NCBI GenBank assembly: GCA_949358305.1
Contig: OX442314.1
Location: 36,298,211-36,362,210 of the forward strand
Length of the DNA: 64,000 nucleotides
Reading direction: 5' to 3'
From: Strigamia acuminata
Taxonomy: Eukaryota > Arthropoda > Chilopoda > Geophilomorpha > Linotaeniidae
The first letter of the stretch is position 1, and each line of letters starts with the position of its first letter. Positions 30,480-40,735 of this stretch are shown here, one piece after another. The position numbers and the translations under genes were made by a program. Under the pieces are notes generated by a model. That model did no database searches. It was given only the letters and a program-made list of their open reading frames with translations, and had not been told where the DNA came from.

Positions 30480-30655
30480 ACTCGGGCCCGCCGCTCGGTC
30501 GAGCGGCTCAGTACCCGCCGGGCGGCGTGGTAGCCGGGTTCTCGCTTCCAGTGGCTGTAGGCGTCCTTCTTGAACGCCTTCCTCGCTCTCTCGGTCTCAG
30601 ACTGGCCTTCGGGCCGGTCAAAATAATAAATAAATGAAGAAACAAATAAATCGGA
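30480..30655 (+). mobile_element. tRNA-related SINE, copy 3
   Basis: The best preserved head: ctcggtcgagcggctcagtacccgcc, then gccgggttctcgcttcc. This parallels ggtcgagtgg...gggttcgagtctcgcttcc of the tRNA-like sequence at 43892. The tail is the UUCG hairpin at 30600-30619 followed by aataataaataaat. Confidence 0.65.
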
Positions 30656-31635
30656 AATAGAACGCGCCCGTCCCGACGAGAATAGGGGCAAATGGTGTCG
30701 TTGAGCGGCGACGGCGGCGGCAACCCCGACGACTCGTCCCAAAAATAAGCTCCCACATCGACACTCATCCGTTAGTCTAAACCTCTTGACGTGCATTCTA
30801 CTCGCGTCCGACAGATTCGGTTCGTTGTGGGCATAGAAAACATCCGCACACCGATACGGCATGTTTCGACGTCGATGCGCGACCGCGAAGCCGAGTCCCC
30901 GGCGACGTACATACTCGCACAAGCGCGTTCGCGCGCGCGATATTGCGTGTGATGCGATGCCGATGAGCTCGACACGGTCTTTCGACGCGGGCGTCGATAA
31001 TAATGTCCGTCAACGTGGATAAATGCCCGCAGAGTGCTTTGTGTTTATGGCAACGCACCGGGACGCAATTAACCAACCACTTACGAAAATTCAAAACATA
31101 ATTGTTTAACAAAAGGAAACTCGTATAATGTTGAAACGATAAAGAAAACGCAAAATTTAGATTCAAATTCAGATTCGAATTGGGTAAGATTAGGTCAGGT
31201 TAGACCCACAAACTCTGGGGGAGCGACACGAAAATGAAAAGGGCGCACCTATCGCTTATAGATGTCTGGCGATCGACAATGGGTGGACGATTAAAGTTTA
31301 AATTTCGGATCGTGGTATCGGTTTCGCGGTTCGTATTCCAATAGTTAATCACATTATCTTTGTACCAAACGACCGATACAAAAGTTTTGTAAAATATCCG
31401 CCGTTTTATATTTTAATTTCACCTTCCAGTTGCCACGCGCTGTCGTAGTTGGTGCGAATCTCCATCAACGCATTCGACGGGCTTCGAGAGTGATTCCAGT
31501 AATCCAGACCAATCCTGGCCCTCGCGGAAATCCGGAGGGTTTTGGTTTTCCGCGATTGTTTTACTCACTTCTGTGGTTTTTCTACTGTATGAGTTAATAG
31601 ATGTTCTTTTGAACGTCTCTCTCTGTACAGAATAC

Positions 31636-31669
31636 GGGGCAGCTGGCGCCGACAAGCACCGGCAGCCCC
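31636..31669 (+). other. Conserved GC-rich hairpin of the modular repeat (type copy)
   Basis: ggggcagctggcgcc...ggcagcccc forms a two-part stem (GGGGC/GCCCC, then an 8-bp inner stem). Clear copies: 37784-37817, 44858-44891, 46701-46735, 50238-50271 and 51886-51923. Each is followed by a (c/a)aa.t.tt..aaaataa(g/a) string. Several inner pairs vary in a compensated way between copies. This suggests selection on RNA structure, or shared descent of a structured RNA. Confidence 0.6.
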
Positions 31670-32346
31670 AAACAATTTGTTCAAAAATAAGCTTCTGCAA
31701 GATGTTTCGTAAAAAAACCCGACGGGATTCCCATTTTTAACATTATGGTGTTTTTTTTTTTTATTGCCACCAAAGCGCGCTACCACCGCAAATTTTCCCG
31801 CGTTTGCCATGTACGCGCCGAAAACCACAGGCAATGAACTTTTCCACAAACTGAAAAACAAAATATATGGGTAAGCGCACATGGGCGAATAAAACAAGAT
31901 TAGCCCAGTTTCGGAATTTATTGGGTCGACGTTTTGTATTCACGCGTGACGGGGGCACCACATGTGGAAAACGCGCGAATCACGCGCGTCTACGCACATT
32001 GGAAACTTAGTATTAACGTTCGTTTCGAGTTAAATAAAAACGACGACCGTGACGAGGACCACAAAGACGGCGATAGCAGGATTCGTCGGAACAACGAGGA
32101 TTGCCAACGAGAGAGACCCGTTCATTCGCCAACGCTCCATAGTTCAAACTTAAATCGTTCTCGGACTGCCACCAGATGTCACATCAGCCGCTCACGACAT
32201 ACACACACTTTGGTTCGGCAGCTTATATCAAACGCGCGCGTTTCATCTTCCGTCTGATCCTCACTACCACCTCGTGTTCGTTGGTAAGTAAGTTTGATGC
32301 TTTGTGTGATTTCTCGGTCAATGGACCACGCCCACGACCACAATCA

Positions 32347-32350
<4 letters not shown>

Positions 32351-32400
<50 letters not shown>
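32351..32400. repeat. (CT)n microsatellite in a 5' UTR intron
   Basis: About 50 bp of ct repeats inside the putative 5' UTR intron (32284-32414) of the zinc-finger gene that follows. It extends the polypyrimidine tract before the acceptor tttcag. Confidence 0.9.
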
Positions 32401-32402
<2 letters not shown>

Positions 32403-32444
32403 ATTTACTTTCAGTTGTTTACTCGTCTCACAAACAAAAGGAAA

Positions 32445-32993
32445 ATGGCGGAAGCACCACAAGAGGAGGGTGGCGGCAGGTCATACTCCTGCGCTCTATG
32501 CGATGATAAACACCCCGATAGTAAGAAACGGTTATTTATTTACTTATTATTTTATATCTTTTGTTCTATATCTTTTATTTATTTTATATACATAAATATT
32601 TTTTAATTTTATTTTAATTTTTTTCTTCTTCTTCTTCTCCCCCGCCCCATGTGCCTCAGGACCGAACGGATTCTTCTGCGTCGACGTCTTTCGCCATCAG
32701 CGACAGCGACACAACATCCACAAGGACGTGAAAAATTTCTCGCGCGAGCTCGTCTGTCTGGCATCGGTGAGTGTCCGATTATCCTCTTCACTCACACACT
32801 AGTTAACTAATTCGTATTTTTATTTTTTCCCCTTTCTTCTTAGGCGTTGAAACGAGTGCACCGACTCAACGGGCGACGCTGTCCGTTTTGTGCGGCGACG
32901 CCCTCTCCCGGGGATCTCGTCACTCATTGGGCGGAGGCACACGATTACCAAGCGCCCGCCGGAAACGATGGAGGTGGCGTCAATGGACATTAG
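32445..32993 (+). CDS. Split double zinc-finger protein, 110 aa (family member 1)
   Basis: Three coding exons, 32445-32520, 32660-32766 and 32844-32993, join in phases 1 and 0. A 5' UTR intron is likely (donor gtaagtaag at 32284, acceptor tttcag to 32414). Finger 1 is split by intron 1: YSCALC in exon 1 and FRHQRQRH in exon 2 give C-x2-C...H-x4-H. Exon 2 ends VKNFSRELVCLAS. Finger 2 lies in exon 3: RRCPFC...LVTHWAEAH, again C-x2-C...H-x4-H. The same exon order, phases and residues recur in the gene at 59041-61116. Spacing differs from ordinary tandem C2H2 fingers, and I recognise no named family. Nucleic-acid or protein binding is plausible. A stop follows finger 2 closely, so this member lacks the long acidic tail of the other. 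Confidence 0.75.
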
Positions 32994-33196
32994 TTTTTAT
33001 TTAATTTTATTTTTTCCCCATAATTTGCACTGTCCAACTCTTCTTCATTTGCTTTTATTTGTTCTTTACTTTTTATTATTTATCTATTTATTTAATTTTT
33101 TTTTTTTTTTTTAATAAAAAAGAAAACAAACAAAAAAAAATCCACATTAATCATTGTTATTGTTATCATTATTACAAATACACGGTCAATTTTTTA

Positions 33197-33478
33197 TTAT
33201 CCCGCGTCTTCTTTGCCAGCCTCTCGATTCTCTTTCTGAGACTCGTCGCCGTCTCCTTCGTCTTTTTCTGATGTGACTCTTACCACACCCACATGGACTA
33301 ACGCGCTCACCACTGAATGCGACAAAAGAACGTCTCCATCTGGAAGCATCTCGACTCTCATGGGGACGTTTCTGTTGCCTTCATTCTTTCGTTCCTCCTC
33401 CTTCGTCGCTCTTTGGACTATAAGATCCACCGTCTTCAACCTGCCCGTCGGCGCACGCGGGATGGAAGCGGCGGACGA
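33197..33478 (-). CDS. Terminal exon of an unrecognised gene (orphan exon)
   Basis: The minus strand has a strong acceptor (ttttctttccttttccag) followed by 93 open codons starting SSAASIPRAPTGRLKTVDLIVQRATKEEERK and a TAA. The entry phase is 0 and the first codon TCN, as in the second exons of the two coiled-coil genes (42987-43578, 48435-49117). The C-terminal third is acidic/basic low-complexity. I could not find a first exon: the nearest ATG with a possible donor (near 33570-33611) gives the wrong phase. It may be a gene with a distant start or a leftover exon. Confidence 0.5.
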   Translation of the reverse strand, partial: SSAASIPRAPTGRLKTVDLIVQRATKEEERKNEGNRNVPMRVEMLPDGDVLLSHSVVSALVHVGVVRVTSEKDEGDGDESQKENREAGKEDAG

Positions 33479-33539
33479 CTGGAAAAGGAAAGAAAACAAA
33501 TAAAAAAATAAAAAATAAACGAAAAAATGAACAAATAGT

Positions 33540-34320
33540 GAGAATCTCAACGTGATACCCCTTTTTTTCAGATTTCACTTCCATTTGTCCAATTTTCATT
33601 ACGAAGTACATTACATTACGTTTCGGTCACGGCTTCCGTCAGATGGCGCTCTGGTTTACTTAAATTTTGCCGTAAATTGCTTTTTTCGCCTTTGTAACTA
33701 TATTTGATCCAAAAACTAATGACGCCATCGTTTTCAGCGCCAAATTACACGTAGGAAACCTCATTTAATCATTAAAATTGTTCAGTTTTAAAAATCAGTC
33801 TTTTTCAAATTTCCCACCAAATTTGCCACGCGGTTGCCGACTTCGGTGGATCGTAACGGTACTTTTTCTTGACCAAATTGAAAAATAAAAGATACAGGCA
33901 GGTGCAGATTTGGATTTCCAGTCGAATGAGACTGATTTCAAAATTTATAAACCTCATTTCGAGATAGAAAACAATATTTTTCAGTTTGCGACGAAGATTT
34001 CTGCCTCCATTATAGCTTACGGGATCCGCCGAGTGGCGCTGTTTTCCATTACATTTCGCCGTAATTTAGCATTTTCTTCTTTTTAACTATATTTAATGCC
34101 AATTTCATATTTATAATTGGAAAATAGACCAAAAACTGCACCAGAAAAGTCTACTTTCCAATCGTCCGATTAATTTTTTAATTCATTTTTTTGGGATATT
34201 ACACAAACCGGAAGTACCGGAAGTAGAAACATTACATACAGGTCACGTGACCGGACGTCGAAGACGGACAGACAGAGCCGTTTCATTATTAGACTTTCTA
34301 AACACAAGGTTTAGAAGTCT
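33540..34320. repeat. Degenerate tandem pair, otherwise non-coding
   Basis: Two related stretches about 380 bp apart (33640-33720 and 34020-34110) share gtggcgct..., ttaaattttgccgtaaatt.gc.tttttc and taactatattt.at. No gene is supported in this stretch. Confidence 0.45.
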
Positions 34321-35880
34321 AAAAAATAGAAATGCATTTCCCGATCGTAGAATTAATTTTGTGCCACGTGCTCCAATCATTAATTAAATTATCTTCGCCG
34401 CAACTCACTGCCATAAAAGTTTTATAGAAAACCAATCGTTTCATATTTTATTTCCATCTCCCGGTGGTCTGGCGCCGTCATAGTCGACGGAAGTCTCTCC
34501 GAACACGTTCAACGGGCTTCACGAACGCTTTCAGATCGAATGCGGAACTCGGGCCCGCCGCTTGGTCGAGCGGCGCAGTACCCGCCGAGCGGCGTGGTAG
34601 CCGGGTTCTCGCGTATGGCGATAGGGGGTCCTTTCTAAACAAACACCTCTCTCGGTCTCAGACTGGCCTTCGGGTCGGTCAAAATAATAAATAAATGAAT
34701 CGGAAATAGAACGCACCCGTTCTCGCTCGGTCTACCGGCGAATGGGAGCAGTTGGGGCCGTTGAGCGGCGACGACAGCAGCCCTAACGACTCGTCCCGAA
34801 AATAAGTTTCCGCACCGACATCCGTTCACTTATTTAAACCCCATGACGCGCGCGTGGTTGCCTGCATTTTTCGGCTCGTTTCGACACGTTTCGACGTCGA
34901 CGCGCGACCGTGAGCAAAGTCCTCAGCAACATATGGACATGAGTGTGTCTTTGCTCGCGATCTACGCGTTTGAGCGCGTTACGACGCGCGATAATGCACG
35001 TGATGCGATGGGGGTGAGCGCGACACGGGCTTTTGGCGCGGGCGTCGGTAATGATGTCCGTCAACGTGGATGAATGTCCGCGAAGTGTTTGGTGTTTATG
35101 GCAACGCACCAGGACGCAATTAACAACCAACAAGAATTAAAAATATAACTGTTTAACAAAAAGAAACTCCTATAATGTTGAAACAATAAAGAAAACGCAA
35201 AATTCAGATTCAAATTTAGATTTGAATTAGGTCAGATTAGGCCAGGTTGTAGATCCACAGACTCTCGAGACGACAACAAGAAAATAAAAAGGATGCGTTT
35301 ATCGTTTGTAGGTAGAATCTCGCGCCGAGTTAAATAAAAGTCTTTAAAAAATAGAAATCGATTTCCCGGTCGTAGAATTAATTTTGTGTCATGTGATCCA
35401 GTCATTAATTAGATTTTCGTGGTAGATGTTGCGTGAAACAAGATCGTGAACGTCTCAATTGGTTTACGATTTAAATTTCATCTCGCAATACACGCTGCAC
35501 CAACGTAGTCGACGCGAGTTTATATCACTGCACTCGATGGGTTTTGTGAGCATTTTTAGACCAATCGATCGTACAGCTTGTTTGCTAGTTTCCTTTCGAG
35601 GTCAGCGGTTAACTCTTTGCATTCTATGATGCTGTTGGTTCCAACGGCGATACGCGTCTCCCGCCTGCCTCTCGGTCTCAGACTGGCCTTCGGGCCGGTC
35701 AAAAAAAAAGAAAAAAATTAATAAATAGATAAATAAGTCGGGAACAAAACGCATCCATCCCGACGAATAGTGACAGTTGGGCTCGTTGAGCGGTGGCGAA
35801 GGCGGCGGCAACCCCGACGACTCGTCCCAAAAATAAGCTCCCACATCGACACTCATCCGTTCGCGTGTGCACGTGTGTGT
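34320..35880 (+). repeat. Modular repeat, copies 5 and 6
   Basis: Copy 5 (about 34320-35320) has all modules: entry, SINE with UUCG-type hairpin at 34661-34680, GC-rich element near 34740, the gtcaacgtggatgaatg block at 35010-35130 and the attaaaaatataactg block. Copy 6 (about 35340-35880) keeps the entry modules, a SINE tail hairpin at 35681-35700 and the GC-rich element, but lacks the last two modules. Confidence 0.7.
34547..34698 (+). mobile_element. tRNA-related SINE, copy 4
   Basis: Head cgccgcttggtcgagcggcgcagtacccgcc with gccgggttctcgc. The tail hairpin gactggccttcgggtcggtc has one C-to-T change that keeps pairing as a G-T wobble. The tail aaataataaataaatg follows. Confidence 0.6.
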
Positions 35881-36220
35881 CTGTGTGTGGCATTTTACAA
35901 CGGAGTGGCATCGACGTGTCCATTGGTTGACTCGAGTTCCAACCGTCCCCAACGCCTCGTAAAAATCGACACCGATTTTATGACTTTGAACGACTTTATC
36001 GCTAACATTTCCATCTGATTCCCCGTAACGACGTTTTGACCATTGCTCCCCCCACACTCCAATTCAAAATTTAATAAGAAATTGTCAAACTTTTCAAATT
36101 CTATGATAAAAGTTGAGTGTTTTTATTGTTTACAAAATAAAAACGAAAAATAAAAAAATAAAATAAAAAAAGATTCAAAATCGACTCGTCACATCGCCGA
36201 TTACGCGCCTGGTCGTGGGT

Positions 36221-36459
36221 CACTGAGGAAGAGATCAAATTGAATAAACTAAATGAACAAACTGATGGACGAGCGGACAAATTGAAACGTTGAACCGAAT
36301 TAATTACCTCGACGCCGGACGCCCTGGCAACGTCGGTTCGGTGGCCGCGAAACGCGCTAGCATCCTGGCGCGCACCGCGGGATTGACTTGAAAAATAGAA
36401 AATAAAATAAAATAAATATAAATAAATAAATCAATTCGAATCAAACCAACCAATCGGTC

Positions 36460-36490
<31 letters not shown>

Positions 36491-36597
36491 GTTGAATCGA
36501 ATTAACTCACATCGGCATCGGACGTCCCGGTCCCATCAACTGGGCGCCCGCGAAGCGAAGAAACAGTAAGGAACGTCCGCGAGGATGGCTTAAAAAA

Positions 36598-36628
<31 letters not shown>

Positions 36629-36906
36629 ATGAATAAATAAATCAAACGAGACGTTTGACCGGATTACATCGGTTCCGGAGTCGCGCGCTGGAATGGCGCA
36701 ACCCGCATGATGGGTCGAATGTGACCGGGTTCGGTCCACTGCCACGATGGCGACTGGGGCGGATCAATTGGCTGACAACTGAATAAACAAAGAAATAAAG
36801 AAATGAAGAAACGGATAAACGAACGATCGAAACCGGTCGGTCGAATCTCTCACCTTGCATCATCGCCGTCGTTGTTGTGGTCGTTGGTTTTCTCGTTTTT
36901 GTTCAT
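36221..36906 (-). CDS. Unrecognised Pro/Arg-rich small protein, four short exons
   Basis: On the minus strand: ATG exon 36854-36906 (MNKNEKTNDHNNDGDDA, acceptor tgttccag 3 bp before the ATG), then 36668-36778 (PSWQWTEPGHIRPIMRVAPFQRATPEP), 36511-36588 (HPRGRSLLFLRFAGAQLMGPGRPMP) and 36308-36386. The first three junctions are all phase 2 and consistent. Strict phase carries exon 4 in a frame that meets TGA at the start of the next exon, giving about 107 residues. In another frame exon 4 reads NPAVRARMLARFAATEPTLPGRPAS, clearly like exon 3, so it looks like a duplicated exon with a 1-bp loss. No known domain. The last exon is the least certain part. Confidence 0.5.
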
Positions 36907-37469
36907 CGTCTGGAACATAGAAATTAAATTAAAGTCGAATGCAAAGGAAAATAAAATAACGGCTAAGAAAAAATAAAAAATTGCAAGTCACGAGTCTGTC
37001 AAATGAGCGAGCGAGCGGTGCCCGACCGAACCAATGCAGGCGTTCGTGTTTGCACGCGCGTGTTAATTGATACGTTGTCGAGAGAGGCGTAGAGGTAATC
37101 GAGGGTTGTTTTTTTTTTCAATTTGTCGATCGATTGACTGATAAATGTGACGGTAGAACGGTCAACTACTCACTTTTTGGAAGATGGAAACACGACGTCG
37201 TCTGTCCCGCGCGTGATCACTATCGATGCATAGAGCGACACCAAGTGACATAATCCGGAAACATGGCGGCTGTCTGTCTCCATCCTCTCGGCACACGGTT
37301 CCACGCGGCGGGTATCTCCGTCCACTCGACCAATCGTCGTATTCGTTGTTATCCTTTTTCCTTTTTTTTTTCTTTTTTTTTTCTTTCTTTTTTTTTCTTT
37401 TTTTCTTTTTTAGGCGAGTAAATAAAACTGACTGAAATAAAAATTCCCATCCGTCCACCCATTTCGTTT
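36907..37469. other. Non-coding, upstream of the minus-strand small gene
   Basis: It contains a T-rich (ttttctt)n tract at 37350-37412 and (aaat)n-like DNA. Possible 5' exons of the gene at 36221-36906 would lie here, but I cannot place them. Confidence 0.4.
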
Positions 37470-38840
37470 TGTTTTTTAACGTGACGATTCTGAGTAATTA
37501 CGTCACACCGTGTACCCCAACCATTAATCAGATTATCACGATAGATGTCGCGTGAAATGAGATTGTGAACGCTTAAACTGGTCTACGGTTTAAATTCCAT
37601 TACGCGATGCACGGCGCGCCATCGTAAATGACGCGAATTTCGGTCACTGCATCCGATGGATCTACTAACACCTTCAGACCAACCGGGACTGATTCGAGCC
37701 CTCGCGGAAATCCGGGGGGTTTCGGTCACAAAAGTCTGCATTCGGGTTGCGCAACCACTCTATTGTTCAGCCGTTGGTCAACCGGGGCAGTTGGCACCGA
37801 CGAGCGTCGACAGTCCCAACAAATTCTTCCAAAATAAACTCTCACATCGACATCACAACGTTCCGCCCGGTACAAACAAACAAACAGTTATGAAAAACAC
37901 TTGGTTTATCTATTTATTTATTTATTTGTCCGTTCGTTTCCACACACTCTCTTTGCACATGACAGATTCGGCATCTGGTCGTAGAAAATTTCAATATTTT
38001 GATGCAACACGTTCTGGTGTCAGTGCGCGATCGTGAGCGAAGTCCTCGACAATGTGCTCGCATGAGCGTGTCTTTGTTTGCCATGCACACGCGTGAACGC
38101 GTTCCCACGCGCGATAATATGCGAGGTGCGATGTATGTAAGCGCGACATGGATTTTTGACACCGGCATCGATAATAATGTTCACCAACGTGGATAAATGT
38201 CCGAAGGTGTCCGGTGCTTATGGCAACGCACCGGGACGCAGTTAAATAGCAAGTAGAATTAAAAATATAATTGTTTAATAAAAGGAAACTCTCATAATGT
38301 TGAAACGATAAAGCAAACGCAGAATTCAGATCCAAACTCAGATTCGAATTAGGTCAGATTAGGCCAGGTTATAGATCCACAAACTCCCGAGACGCGACAA
38401 GAAAATGAAAAGGACGCGTTTATCACTTACAGGTGCCTGGCGATCGACAACGAGCGGACGATTAAAGTTTAAATTTCGGATCTTGGAACCGGTTCCGCGG
38501 TTCGTATTCCAATGATTAACGAGATTATCTTCGTAGCAACCGACTGGAACAAAAGTTTCGTAAAATATCCGCCGTTTCATATTTTAATTTTACCTTCCAG
38601 AGTTGACGTCCCGTCGGAGTCGACGCGAGTTCTAATCACCGCGTCCGCTGCATTTTGCGAAAGCCTTCAGACCGAGAGCAGAGCGAGGGGCCGTCGTCGC
38701 TCGGTCGAGCGGCACAGTACCCACCGAGTGGCGCGGTACCCGAGTTCTTCTGACGCCAGTGCCGATAGGTGTCCCTTTTGCACGCCCCTCTCGGTCTCAG
38801 ACTGGCCTTCTGGTCAGTCACAATAACAAATCAAAAATAA
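37470..38840 (+). repeat. Modular repeat, copies 7 and 8
   Basis: Copy 7 (about 37500-38490) is a near-complete unit without SINE: ctcgcggaaatccggggggtttcggt, the GC-rich hairpin at 37784-37817, the gcgatgtatg...caccaacgtggataaatg block and the taattgtttaataaaagg block ending in ggacgattaaagtttaaatttcgg. Copy 8 (about 38490-38830) starts with the same entry modules and ends in a SINE with the tail hairpin at 38800-38819. Confidence 0.7.
38688..38830 (+). mobile_element. tRNA-related SINE, copy 6
   Basis: Head cgctcggtcgagcggcacagtacccacc. The tail hairpin gactggccttctggtcagtc retains full pairing, with a T-A pair where other copies have T-G and a TTCT loop. The A-rich tail is short and impure (acaataacaaatc). 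Confidence 0.55.
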
Positions 38841-39563
38841 GCTACACAACTGACAAAAGTTATGATTAAAATGCTGATTAAAAATGTAATAATATTGTTG
38901 CCAAATAACTGACGACTATAAATAAATTTTCCACATTGAAATTGTCCGTAAAATCCGAAGTAAAATTCATCGGAGGAAATTATACCTGTGCACCTCGCTG
39001 CGCGGTATCTGCGCATGCGCATTTACGATTTAACGCAAACTTTAAATTAATCCCAGAATCCATCATTGTTCGCAATTGTGATTGCGTCTGGAATTGTGTG
39101 CTATTTTAATTGTAAATTTTAATATTTCAATAATCTCAAATCAAACTGAAAAAAAAAAAAAAAAAAAAATATTCATTTCATTAAATTCTGATTGTCGCCC
39201 CTCTCGACCACGTTGCGTTCATTATCACGCATTAGGGCGCGCTCAAACGCGCGTACCATTAGAGGCGACGCGTTTGCGTTGGTGCACTGATGTGCGCTTC
39301 TCTCGCGGGTGGGCGCAAAGAAATGGAGAGGAAAAGAGAAAACGTAAAGAAGAGAATGGAAAGAATCCTCTCTTTATTTTTTTTTATTTCTTTATTTATT
39401 TATTTATTTTTTTTCTTAATTTCTAATTTGTGTCACCGAGTGTCGCGTCGTATTCTCGCGTCTTTGCAGCGAGCGACGGGCTAAAGCTTTCCTACCATAC
39501 CGCGCTTTGCTTCGCGCACTTGTACGCATTGGTTCATTCGCTATATCGAGTTTCGTTTGCACG

Positions 39564-39839
39564 GTAAGCAAACCTAGTCAATTTTCAAAATAGAAAAAGG
39601 GGAAGAATCTCCAACAATTTGACCGACTCGTCAATTAAACCGACCGACCAACTAACTAAATGAACCAGAACGGGTCGATGCGCGAGCACGGGCGGGAATC
39701 CCCGTGGTTACACCACTATCACCGCCATTTTGTTCTCGATCTCTATCCAATTTTAGTTTTGCAGTCGGACTCACGATTTTGTCAGTTTTTCGTTTTTCAT
39801 TTATTCGTTTAAATTCTTTCTCTTTTTCCTCGATGGTAG
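39564..39839 (+). other. 5' UTR intron of the thymidine kinase gene
   Basis: A donor acg|gtaagca at 39564 and an acceptor gatggtag ending at 39839 leave a 15-nt leader before the ATG at 39855. The same layout, a non-coding first exon and an acceptor close to the ATG, recurs in many genes of this half. Confidence 0.55.
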
Positions 39840-39854
39840 ACGCAACAAGACGAG

Positions 39855-40412
39855 ATGTCGACGTCGGCCATCGAGGATCGACCACGAGGCAATATCCAGT
39901 TAATAGTGGGCCCGATGTTTGCAGGGAAAACAACTGAACTCTTGAGGCGCCTAGAAGGAGAAGAAGCGTTGTTATTGAAGCCCAAAATCGACAACCGCCA
40001 CATTCCCGGAGAAATCGTCGCTCGTGACGGAAAATCGAGAGCGGCGCGCGCCGTCGAAAACCTCGCGGAAGCCCGAAGACAATCCGAAAATTTCGGGATT
40101 ATCGGGATTGACGAGGGCCAGTTTTTCGAGGACTTGGTACAATTCTGTCAAGAAATGGCAGAGAAAGGAAAGACTGTGGTAATCGCGGCCCTCGATGGGG
40201 ATTTCAAGTTGAACCCGTTCGGTCAAGTCTGCGATTTGCTCCCGAAATCAGAGCACATCGTGAAGCTGAAGGCAACGTGCTACCGGTGTCGAGGGGAAGC
40301 CGCGTTCACGAAGCGGACGTCGGGCGAAGAAGACGTCGTGGTGATAGGGGGTGCCGAGAAATACGCCCCCACGTGTCGCGCGTGTTTCGCAAATTGTTCA
40401 CCAATCGGCTAA
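39855..40412 (+). CDS. Thymidine kinase, TK1 type, 185 aa
   Basis: Phosphorylates thymidine with ATP in the salvage pathway of dTTP synthesis, in the cytosol. Visible motifs: P-loop GPMFAGKTT (residues 18-26), catalytic Glu in GIDEGQFF (about 82-89), LDGDFKLNPFG, lasso region AAFTKRTSG, VVIGGAEKY and the structural zinc cysteines CYRC and CRAC. It is shorter than human TK1 (234 residues): the C-terminal tail with the cell-cycle degradation signal is absent, and about five residues are missing after TELLRRL, where human TK1 has RRFQIAQYKC. Coding sequence is intronless, with a probable 5' UTR intron and aataaa at about 40486. It sits amid repeats, but codons and motifs look intact. A host gene is more likely than a viral one. 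Confidence 0.92.
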   Translation: MSTSAIEDRPRGNIQLIVGPMFAGKTTELLRRLEGEEALLLKPKIDNRHIPGEIVARDGKSRAARAVENLAEARRQSENFGIIGIDEGQFFEDLVQFCQEMAEKGKTVVIAALDGDFKLNPFGQVCDLLPKSEHIVKLKATCYRCRGEAAFTKRTSGEEDVVVIGGAEKYAPTCRACFANCSPIG

Positions 40413-40655
40413 CTAACAAACCGGTCGTGTCGTTTTTAACACCGATAGATTCATTCGAATTAAATTTTTTTTTTTTTTGCGATCAAATAAACCCAATCAA
40501 TCGTGGCCACTTATCTCAAATTCAATTTTTATTTAAATTATAAACCACAAACGAACAAAATACAATAAAAAATGAAAAATTACGCCGATGGCGCTACGTT
40601 TGATAACGATGTCCCACTAAGAGGAAGAAAAAAAAATATATGTATATATATATAT

Positions 40656-40703
40656 ATCAAACAAACAAACAAACAAACAAACAAACAAACAAACAAACAA
40701 ACA
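40656..40703. repeat. (CAAA)n microsatellite
   Basis: About twelve caaa units follow a short (ta)n tract. It separates the thymidine kinase 3' end from the minus-strand gene at 40736-41623. Confidence 0.9.
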
Positions 40704-40735
40704 AAAAAAAAAAAAAAGAATGATAAAAAGAATAA

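Larger units (their letters stand above)
28540..31750 (+). repeat. Modular repeat cluster, copies 1-4
   Basis: At least four head-to-tail copies of the family found throughout the right half, starting near 29030, 29690, 30290 and 31310. Modules in order: a taattagattatcttcgt entry; a (c)cgttttatattttattttcatcttccgg segment; gtctcgcgccgtcgtagtcgacgcgag; cgatgggttttg..aacactttcagatcg; a SINE-derived part in copies 1-3; a GC-rich hairpin followed by aaaataagc; then, in copy 3, a gatgcgatg...gtcaacgtggataaatg...gcaacgcaccgggacgcaattaa block and an attgtttaac block. No coding capacity is supported; frames here are broken by (aaat)n tails. Confidence 0.7.

Noticed and set aside
39855-40412. Viral origin of the thymidine kinase
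   Set aside because: No other viral genes are near, a 5' UTR intron is likely, and the motifs are those of cellular TK1. A tree would be needed to revisit this.
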